A stretch of 12,398 nt of DNA from Syntrophaceae bacterium UBA3084 (GTDB taxonomy: Bacteria; Desulfobacterota; Syntrophia; Syntrophales; UBA6807): assembly GCA_002367335.1 (NCBI GenBank), contig DFBI01000035.1, positions 1-12,398 of the forward strand, given 5' to 3'. The translations under genes and the position numbers were made by a program. Each line of letters starts with the position of its first letter. The stretch's first letter is position 1. Of the stretch, positions 8,801 through 12,398 are shown one piece after another. The notes under the pieces are model-generated. The model searched no databases, was not told where the DNA came from, and worked only from the letters and a program-made list of their open reading frames with translations.

Positions 8801-9081
8801 TCAACTTCCTGCTTAGCTTCTGCATGCGAGAAATCAATTTGTTGTTGTTTGGGTTTATTGGCGTTTTCCAGTAATTCGAAAGTCTGTCTGCTTGTGCTGA
8901 TTCCAATAAGAATTCTTATCTTTTCTGTGTTTTCCAAAGACTGGTATATGGCATGAAAGCCGCTGGAATAGAAGTAACCCACAAGGCAGTCAAAGAATGA
9001 AGTGTCTTTAATAAGGACTTCAAATCTGTCTTTTAGGCTTTGTTTTTCTTCGTTAGTAATAAATGATAGGTCAGTATTCAT
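5890..9081 (-). CDS. Phospholipase-D-like nuclease fused to SNF2/DEAD-type SF2 helicase, 1063 aa
   Basis: Probably an ATP-driven DNA translocase with an attached nuclease, acting as the restriction arm of the operon. Residues 1-200 are a PLD-like domain: the HxK motif is IHAKLYIM (His137, Lys139), followed by TGSSNFTQAGL (157-167) and LEFNVE (171-176). One HxK is visible, so an active site would need a dimer, as in BfiI-type PLD nucleases. Helicase motifs follow in order: Walker A VVGLGKT (279-285), DEAH (352-355), VTATP (380-384), motif IV LIIFTES (667-673), motif V STEVLSEGVNL (727-737) and motif VI QRVGRINR (757-764). Residues 840-1040 are helical and charged, with no domain I recognise. 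The start ATG at 9081 has AAGGA 5 nt upstream. The protein ends cleanly with EVILSLYLSGE just where the ATP-binding remnant begins. No convincing promoter was found upstream. Confidence 0.92.
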   Translation of the reverse strand: MNTDLSFITNEEKQSLKDRFEVLIKDTSFFDCLVGYFYSSGFHAIYQSLENTEKIRILIGISTSRQTFELLENANKPKQQQIDFSHAEAKQEVENLVQKEMEDSEDNRKVEEGVHRFIEWIRSGKLEIKAYPSQNIHAKLYIMTFKEGDRDAGRVITGSSNFTQAGLVDNLEFNVELKNRSDYDFAKNKFEELWCNAVDVSEKYVQTIQEKTWLSQNISPYQLYLKFLYEYFKDELSQTDEVFIKYLPPEFKKLEYQEQAVLNAKKILLEYGGVFVSDVVGLGKTYISAMLAGQLDGRTLVIAPPVLLEKSNPGSWKNVFSDFRVQADFESIGKLDHLLHRGTDKYTNIIIDEAHRFRTETTISYEKLAEICRGKRVILVTATPYNNTPQDILSLLKLFQKTKKSTIPNLPDLEAFFNGLSKKLKKLDRKKDYAEYINTVRANAREIRNKVLKYLMVRRTRTEIEKYFSKDIKEQGLKFPDVKKPEPLFYELNDKEDDIFNKTIDMIANKFKYARYKPMLSYKGKIDQLEKQSQENMGKFMKILLVKRLESSFFAFRNSVDRFLHSYEMFIKEFDNGNVYVSKKHTNKIFELLENDDDKAVQRLIDEGRAEKYKSKDFRKKLRADLQYDHDILLEVKKLWQKVNRDPKLIKIINDLSKNTVLQKNHLIIFTESKETANYLFRNINKEYPGKVLLFTGDSGESIRDKVLENFDARARHPKEDYRILVSTEVLSEGVNLHRANVVINYDIPWNPTRMMQRVGRINRVDTPFDVIHTFNFFPTTQSNDQIKLKEAAEGKINAFLTLLGGDAELLTEGEPIGSHELFNRLISKKTLEGDDEAEESELKYLQVIRDIREKDADLFEKIKRLPKKARTAKQTNAIAGALITYFRRGKLQKFFMAQVKQAAEELDFMTAAKLLESRPDEKRKKLPGEMYDLLDSNKEAFIIATTEEMAEPQKKRGRDSAANILRILKATMKNTQKLTDEQELYLKKVLTQLEEGGLPKQTAKNTLRALDALKNELVNPFKVLAVLQTHIPERLLQSHYAEQNPAVFGKREVILSLYLSGE

Positions 9082-9240
9082 AAGTATCCTTGAATGTGGG
9101 GGACATCCAATTTATACAACATATTTCACTGACAGGACCTTTTCATGGCTTCCGTGTCCAATCCCCCGTTTTATAAAAATTGAATGTGGCTCAATTCCAC
9201 ATGCCTTAACGTCATGTAGGACACCAGACGCATCGAGCCT
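9082..9240. other. Leader region upstream of the helicase operon
   Basis: No gene is evident. It holds a GAATGTGGGGGACA motif (near 9092-9105), an AATTTATACAAC stretch (9109-9120) that recurs next to the second repeat copy at 10559-10570, and a hairpin at 9184-9202. Minus-strand TATAAA-like boxes occur, but none has a well-spaced -35 partner, so I do not call a promoter for the operon. Confidence 0.45.
9184..9202. repeat. Small inverted repeat ATGTGG / CCACAT
   Basis: The arms are 9184-9189 and 9197-9202 with a 7-base loop (CTCAATT). It lies about 105-120 bp upstream of the helicase start. No U-tract follows in either direction, so an intrinsic terminator is unlikely. An operator or a REP-like hairpin is possible. 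Confidence 0.5.
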
Positions 9241-9402
9241 AACTTGTCTCTGCATGAGGACAATGTGCCTTCATAATTAATCGGTAATGTTACTTCTTTT
9301 CGCAAATTCAAACACTGTCATGACAGGGCATTTTGCCACTCCAAGCATGAAAATTCGCCACCCGCTCGCAGTGCTCGCTCGAACACAGACTCGCTCCATC
9401 TG
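9241..9402. repeat. Long direct repeat, copy 1 (about 162 bp)
   Basis: Begins AACTTGTCTCTGCATGA and ends near CCATCTG. It matches 10568-10740 in the same orientation with roughly a dozen substitutions, a 2-base indel and a 13-base indel. It contains the 12-bp palindrome CTGTCATGACAG (9315-9326) and a GC-rich CCGCTCGC...GCTCGCTCG block. Its minus-strand reading (SGWRIFMLGVAKCPV) looks protein-like, but the 2-base indel and a stop in the other copy argue against coding. It may be a genome-wide dispersed repeat; copy number cannot be judged from this window. Confidence 0.85.
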
Positions 9403-9448
9403 ACATGCGGGGGAATGGTAGTGAGTTTTTCCGGTAAAAGCCTGTGTA

Positions 9449-9733
9449 TCATATGGAAGCATGTTGAGTTGTAACCTTTCTGAGGGGAGGAACAGGTTTA
9501 TGCTTGCGCAGGCTATGCCATAGATCCCAGTCTCTTTGCAAATTGAGCCAAAATTCAGGGCCTGTTCCCAGGGCCTCTCCAATTGCAAGGGCAGATGAAG
9601 CACTAATGCCCCGTCGTCCATTAATAATTTCATTGAGTCTGGCATAAGGCCAACCGAGGTGACTGGGAAGGAATGCGGGGGACGGTTTCACTGGGCAAGC
9701 AGGATTGAGCAGATTATCAGGAAGTTCTTTCAC
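9449..9733 (-). CDS. HigA-like orphan antitoxin, eroded N-terminal half, 94 aa
   Basis: The C-terminal two thirds are a clear HigA-type helix-turn-helix antitoxin: YARLNEIINGRRGIS (30-44), then ALAIGEALGTGPEFWLNLQ (48-66) and DLWHSL. Such proteins bind the operator of their own operon and neutralise a HigB mRNA interferase. No HigB gene is present; the preceding gene is vapC. The N-terminus is odd. After NPA, relatives carry HPGE-x-L-x-EE and a longer first helix pair, whereas here the sequence is CPVKPSPAFLPSHLGWPYARL. About ten residues of the DNA-binding fold look lost and the conserved HPGE is missing, so it may be non-functional. I prefer the GTG at 9733, inside the end of vapC with a 17-bp overlap; a longer in-frame start at 9796 lies wholly within vapC. 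Confidence 0.65.
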   Translation of the reverse strand: MKELPDNLLNPACPVKPSPAFLPSHLGWPYARLNEIINGRRGISASSALAIGEALGTGPEFWLNLQRDWDLWHSLRKHKPVPPLRKVTTQHASI

Positions 9734-10148
9734 CGGAGCGGATGTCCGCCTCGATCCAATTCTCAAGCAACAGCCCTGGCACCCGTTCAAATTCATTGAT
9801 ATTATTTGTTACAAGTATCAACCCGGATGCCCTGGCATGACCGGCAATCAGCATATCGTAAGGTCCTATGGGCTGACCGATAGTATACAGCGCAGCCCGT
9901 ATCTGTCCGAAATGGTAAGCTGCTTTGCTATCGAGGGGCAGCACTTCAAGTCGAGCGACCAGCGCCTCAATGTCTGCCAGGTTCCGTTCCACCTGTTGTG
10001 AATGTTCTGCGCCAAACACCAATTCACCCAGGGTTACTGCAGAAATACACATCTCACTTTCATGCTTCTGAAAGCGTTTTTTTACCTGCTGCGGGCGTTT
10101 TTTCATCGTATAAATGACAATATTGGTATCCAGCAGATACTTCAGCAT
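9717..10148 (-). CDS. vapC: VapC-type PIN ribonuclease toxin, 143 aa
   Basis: Toxin of a type II toxin-antitoxin pair; family members cut tRNA or rRNA in the cytoplasm when freed from VapB. The PIN motifs are complete: YLLDTN with Asp7, GELVFG with Glu42, GPYDMLIA with Asp98, and VTNNINEFERVPGL (113-126), the usual last block of this subfamily. The length is typical. The ATG at 10148-10146 overlaps the vapB stop by one base (TAATG), which couples translation and is standard for vapBC. The last 17 bp overlap the HigA-like gene. Expression should be governed by the promoter and operator upstream of vapB. Confidence 0.92.
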   Translation of the reverse strand: MLKYLLDTNIVIYTMKKRPQQVKKRFQKHESEMCISAVTLGELVFGAEHSQQVERNLADIEALVARLEVLPLDSKAAYHFGQIRAALYTIGQPIGPYDMLIAGHARASGLILVTNNINEFERVPGLLLENWIEADIRSGERTS

Positions 10149-10384
10149 TACAAGGTTTCCCGAATCTGATCTTCCGGCTGCTTCCGCTCTGTCATGAAAT
10201 CACTGGAAACACCTGACGCATCAAACCAGTCATCCCAGGATTGACCCGCCGGCACAATAATTCGCTTGCTGCCGATTGCCGTGATTTCAACATCCTTGAC
10301 TGATTCCGGAAAGGCAATCTGCTTTGGAAGACGAACCGCCTGACTTCGATTGCTTTTAAAAAGTCTGGTTTGGACAGAAGACAT
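10148..10384 (-). CDS. vapB: VapB/VagC-type AbrB-fold antitoxin, 78 aa
   Basis: Antitoxin and autorepressor partner of VapC. The N-terminal half is a swapped-hairpin AbrB/SpoVT-type DNA-binding domain: TRLFKSNRSQAVRLPKQIAF (6-25), with the SQAVRLPK signature of VagC/VapB proteins, followed by VEITAIGSKRIIVPA. The C-terminal tail SWDDWFDASG is the usual toxin-binding segment. I chose the ATG at 10384, which is 7 nt after a strong GGAGG; the GTG one codon earlier (10387) is also possible. It forms a vapB-vapC-higA-like transcription unit on the minus strand. Confidence 0.92.
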   Translation of the reverse strand: MSSVQTRLFKSNRSQAVRLPKQIAFPESVKDVEITAIGSKRIIVPAGQSWDDWFDASGVSSDFMTERKQPEDQIRETL

Positions 10385-10457
10385 CACGATACCTCCAGAA
10401 AAGGATTCATCTGTTTTGGTGATTCAAGTCGTCGGCATTCAGGAGACAAAATTCAGA

Positions 10458-10481
10458 ATACCTATATACCTATTTACCGAC
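10458..10481 (-). promoter_or_regulatory. Putative VapB operator: three 8-bp repeats
   Basis: On the plus strand ATACCTAT (10458-10465) is repeated exactly at 10466-10473 and followed by the related TTACCGAC (10474-10481). The block begins at about the predicted transcription start of vapB and lies between its -10 box and the GGAGG ribosome-binding site. VapB antitoxins autoregulate by binding repeats at this position, so an operator is likely. This is inferred from position and repetition only. Confidence 0.5.
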
Positions 10482-10488
10482 ATTTTAG

Positions 10489-10517
10489 ATTATAGGAACT
10501 AATTAGGGATATGTCAA
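10489..10517 (-). promoter_or_regulatory. Perfect-consensus sigma70 promoter for vapBC
   Basis: Read on the minus strand, TTGACA (10517-10512), exactly 17 bp, then TATAAT (10494-10489). Both hexamers match the housekeeping consensus completely. Transcription would start near 10482, about 100 bp before the vapB start codon. Such a strong promoter is typical of a unit that relies on autorepression. Confidence 0.85.
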
Positions 10518-10567
10518 CAGGATATCCCCTTGGACGTAGGAATGTGAGGGACGTTGACAATTTATAC

Positions 10568-10740
10568 AACTTGTCTCTGCATGAAGACAATGTGTCTTCA
10601 TAATTAATCGGCTATGTTACTTCTTTTCGCAAATTCAAACTGTTATGACGGGGCATTTTGCCACTCTAAGCATGAAAATTCGCCACCCGCTCGCTATGCT
10701 CGCTCGACACACACAGACGAACACAGACTCAGGCCATCTG
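10568..10740. repeat. Long direct repeat, copy 2 (about 173 bp)
   Basis: Same-orientation partner of 9241-9402. It has an extra 13 bases (ACACACACAGACG-like) before the AACACAGACTC block and lacks two bases in the CTGTCATGACAG palindrome region. A shared AATTTATACAAC stretch precedes it directly (10559-10570), whereas in copy 1 about 120 bp separate the two parts. The two copies bracket the vapBC-higA cassette. Confidence 0.85.
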
Positions 10741-10819
10741 CTAAACCTGTTTGAGATCGCTTCGCTGATGCACACATCGATTGCAGCGGGAATTTCCAAA
10801 TCTACGCAAGAAATACTGA

Positions 10820-11002
10820 GGGGGGCATTTGTGGTCTCGGGGATATTTTGGATCGTCAGTCGGTGCAGTAAATGAGACACAGATTAAGCAATATATCGAG
10901 AACCAATCAGATGAATCTGGATCGTTCAAAGTATGGGATGAACCTGAGCCATAGGAACTTGAGTCGGATTCATCCGAAAATTCAGATGACTTTAAGTCTT
11001 AA
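10820..11002 (+). pseudogene. Decayed C-terminal end of an IS200/IS605-type transposase (TnpA, Y1 family)
   Basis: The frame from 10820 reads GGHLWSRGYFGSSVGAV, then IKQYIENQ. The LWSRGYF-x(8-10)-x-IKxYIExQ pattern is the well-known C-terminal half of IS200-type HUH transposases, which move single-stranded DNA using a catalytic tyrosine. The tyrosine helix would be the QYIENQ helix. The reading frame is broken at a run of six G (10820-10825). The upstream codons in another frame (STQEILR) may be the preceding stretch. A TAG at 10952-10954 interrupts the frame, which then continues with ELESDSSENSDDFKS to TAA at 11000-11002. The HUH-motif N-terminal half was not found. This is a non-functional remnant. 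Confidence 0.7.
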
Positions 11003-11003
11003 T

Positions 11004-11043
11004 GAGCGTTTACGCTCGAAACAACCTACCGGCTTTAGCCGGT
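11004..11043. repeat. Two adjacent hairpins with TTTA loops (IS200/REP end-like)
   Basis: GAGCG-TTTA-CGCTC (11004-11017) and ACCGGC-TTTA-GCCGGT (11028-11043) are separated by ten bases. They start two bases after the last codon of the transposase remnant. IS200/IS605 elements end in subterminal hairpins recognised by TnpA, so these are plausibly the element's right end or derived REP sequences. Neither is followed by a T-run, so an intrinsic terminator is less likely. Confidence 0.65.
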
Positions 11044-11095
11044 GTCATTGAGTCAATCTAGTCAATAACGCAATTTCCAGTATAAGGTCAGTGTT

Positions 11096-12100
11096 ATGTA
11101 TCTAGCAAGGCAGTGTCAGAAAGACGGTAGCATAAAATATTTCATTAGGCATTCCTATCAGGACGAGGCAGATACATGGCTTAGCAAAAGCCTGTTTAGC
11201 TTGGGTCACGATCCTGAAAAATACATAGTTTATGTGGGGGATAGGGCATTCTATATTGACCCTTCTGTGGAGGAAGCCATCTCATCCCAGGGAGTTGTTT
11301 ATAATTACTGTGAGCTGGAGGAGATATTTATGCCCTTTCTGGAACCTGAAATTCGCAGGGTCGTGGAACAATTTGGTAAACGTGGGGGTAAAAGGCGCAG
11401 ATACAGCAAAGCGGAGCTTGCAGCCATGCAGAAGGTGATCCATCCTTTTGACCGGCGCAGACTATGCTTTCTAAAATTCTGTCATACAAAAATAGAGGAA
11501 TTGTCAAACCAGCCTTTCTCTTTTTTCAATATCTTGCTCAATAAGTCCAGGGACGAAATAGAACAGGTCCTTGAGGATATGGAATTTATGCTTAGTCCAC
11601 GTGAGAAAAGAGAGTACCTTTATGCCATATTTGATATTCCAAGGCGGTTTGTCCCAAGACTTACGCGCTTCATACCGGATGCCCAGGATCAAGACCTCAT
11701 TGACAAATACTTGCTGAAGGAGATCTGCAAGCTTGACCAGGATTCCACTTTTTTAAACCAAGGCGCAGTCCCTTGGAAGGCAAAAGGCCTTCATCCTTAT
11801 CTGCGGAAGTATCTGCTCCAGTACTTTGATGTTTTATACAAATGGCCAATTACTGACGGCAGTGCCGGACATAGCACTACAGGACATAAGGTGTGGCCGC
11901 CTCCTGCAAAATCCTCAGATGAAAAGTATTTTAAGACGATGGGTATAAGCGCCAGTGAATTTTCGCGCATTGGAAAGAAGGAATTTACTTTTTTGTTCAG
12001 ACGCAAGGCCCAGGAGCTACATCCTGATAAGGGGGGAAACCATGAGGCGTTTATAGCGCTACAACAGGCATATCAGATCCTTATACATAGGAAGACATAG
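11096..12100 (+). CDS. Hypothetical protein with C-terminal J domain, 334 aa
   Basis: Residues 276-334 are a J domain, with the diagnostic HPDK (309-312) after a basic helix (FLFRRKAQEL) and followed by EAFIALQQAYQIL. J domains stimulate Hsp70 (DnaK) ATPase and usually deliver clients to it. The rest is not a DnaJ: residues 1-270 contain no glycine-rich or zinc-finger region. They start with YLARQCQKDGSIKYFIRHSY, include FYIDPSVEEAI, and have a basic stretch KRGGKRRRYSKAE (95-107). I do not recognise this part; similar proteins seem to occur in sulfate reducers. There are no signal peptide or membrane segments, so it is probably cytoplasmic. The ATG at 11096 has AAGG about 8-9 nt upstream. 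The gene stands alone, in opposite orientation to the defence and TA genes. Confidence 0.85.
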   Translation: MYLARQCQKDGSIKYFIRHSYQDEADTWLSKSLFSLGHDPEKYIVYVGDRAFYIDPSVEEAISSQGVVYNYCELEEIFMPFLEPEIRRVVEQFGKRGGKRRRYSKAELAAMQKVIHPFDRRRLCFLKFCHTKIEELSNQPFSFFNILLNKSRDEIEQVLEDMEFMLSPREKREYLYAIFDIPRRFVPRLTRFIPDAQDQDLIDKYLLKEICKLDQDSTFLNQGAVPWKAKGLHPYLRKYLLQYFDVLYKWPITDGSAGHSTTGHKVWPPPAKSSDEKYFKTMGISASEFSRIGKKEFTFLFRRKAQELHPDKGGNHEAFIALQQAYQILIHRKT

Positions 12101-12184
12101 CAGGTTATACGGAAAAGCGTACTTTAAGGTGAGGGTCAGGATCATGAAAGATTTCAACCTGTGCGGTTAGGAATCTCCCCTTTT
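12101..12184. other. Short gap between convergent genes
   Basis: No gene and no stem-loop with a T-run was found. The two convergent genes end 84 bp apart without a recognisable intrinsic terminator. Confidence 0.4.
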
Positions 12185-12398
12185 CTATGCCGCCAGTTTA
12201 AATTCAAGATCCCTGTTCTCAAACCACCTTTTATGTTCTTTATTTCTTTTAAGAGCTGTCACTGATGCAAGGGCTACGGAACCTGGTTTCGACCAGCTCA
12301 TTCCATTATGCTTCTGACGGCCTGATACAATAAGGTCATTCATTTTCTCACCGATGTTGCTCGAATTGCGAAGGCCGAGCTGTTTTCTTATTGCATAG
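12185..12398 (-). CDS. C-terminal 70 residues of an unrecognised, possibly transposase-derived protein
   Basis: An open minus-strand frame enters from the window edge and ends at TAG (12187-12185). It includes YAIRKQLGLRNSSNIGEKMN (1-20), then HNGMSWSKPGSVALA (30-44) and KEHKRWFENRDLEF. The GMSWS-x-x-G-x-x-x-L block followed by a basic helix recalls the C-terminal end of some transposase families (ISLre2/UPF0236-like and others), but I cannot place it firmly. The start lies outside the window, so it cannot be decided whether the gene is intact. Its position next to other mobile-element debris fits a transposase. Confidence 0.5.
   Translation of the reverse strand, partial: YAIRKQLGLRNSSNIGEKMNDLIVSGRQKHNGMSWSKPGSVALASVTALKRNKEHKRWFENRDLEFKLAA

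Noticed and set aside
9090..9260. Sigma70 promoter for the helicase operon
   Set aside because: TATAAA-like boxes exist, but the best upstream hexamers give spacers near 13 bp, which is too short to support a call.
9277..9645. 122-residue minus-strand frame ending SGWRIFMLGVAKCPV...
   Set aside because: It overlaps the HigA-like gene in another frame and runs into the long repeat, whose second copy breaks the frame with a 2-base indel and a stop. Treated as non-coding.
10458..10481. Short CRISPR-like repeat array
   Set aside because: The repeats are only 8 bp and contiguous without spacers, and they lie at a promoter start site.
10645..10875. 76-residue plus-strand frame across repeat copy 2 and the transposase scar
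   Set aside because: It is a chance frame through repeat sequence. Its last third is out of frame with the recognisable transposase residues.
11004..11043. Twin hairpins as a transcription terminator
   Set aside because: No T-run follows on either strand, and the paired TTTA-loop form fits an insertion-element end better.

Overview
The window looks like an accessory (defence/mobile) region of a moderately AT-rich Gram-negative chromosome. A sulfate-reducing Desulfobacterota (delta-proteobacterial) host is my best guess. It rests on the style of the J-domain protein, the IS200-like remnants and the dispersed repeats, and it is an inference, not a demonstration.

Left part (1-9081, all minus strand): a putative anti-phage or restriction-like operon, read right to left. 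It starts with a 1063-residue phospholipase-D/SF2 helicase fusion (9081-5890). A 57-codon remnant of a RecG-like ATP-binding gene follows directly (5893-5720). Next come a REP-like hairpin, an intact DUF4062-RecG-like (GHKL-type) ATP-binding protein with a C-terminal winged helix (5466-3931), a 1238-residue Eco57I-type adenine methyltransferase (3801-85), and the start of a PIN-domain gene that overlaps the methylase by 17 bp and runs off the window (101-1). A PLD nuclease/helicase paired with a large self-contained methylase resembles known restriction-like and DISARM-like modules in general plan. The DUF4062 regulator/effector and the PIN gene make this version unusual. The degraded ATP-binding fragment suggests that the regulator slot was once filled by another gene of the same family.

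Middle part (9082-10740): a toxin-antitoxin cassette on the minus strand, made of vapB (10384-10148), vapC (10148-9717) and a small HigA-like orphan antitoxin whose N-terminal half looks eroded (9733-9449). VapB is preceded by a textbook sigma70 promoter (TTGACA, 17 bp, TATAAT) and by three near-identical 8-bp repeats that may be its operator. The cassette lies between two same-orientation copies of a repeat of about 160-170 bp (9241-9402 and 10568-10740).

Right part (10741-12398): the decayed C-terminal end of an IS200/IS605-type transposase (10820-11002), followed at once by two small hairpins with TTTA loops; then an intact plus-strand gene for a 334-residue protein with a C-terminal J domain (11096-12100); then the C-terminal 70 residues of an unrecognised, possibly transposase-derived protein on the minus strand (12398-12185). 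No rRNA, tRNA or CRISPR array was seen.
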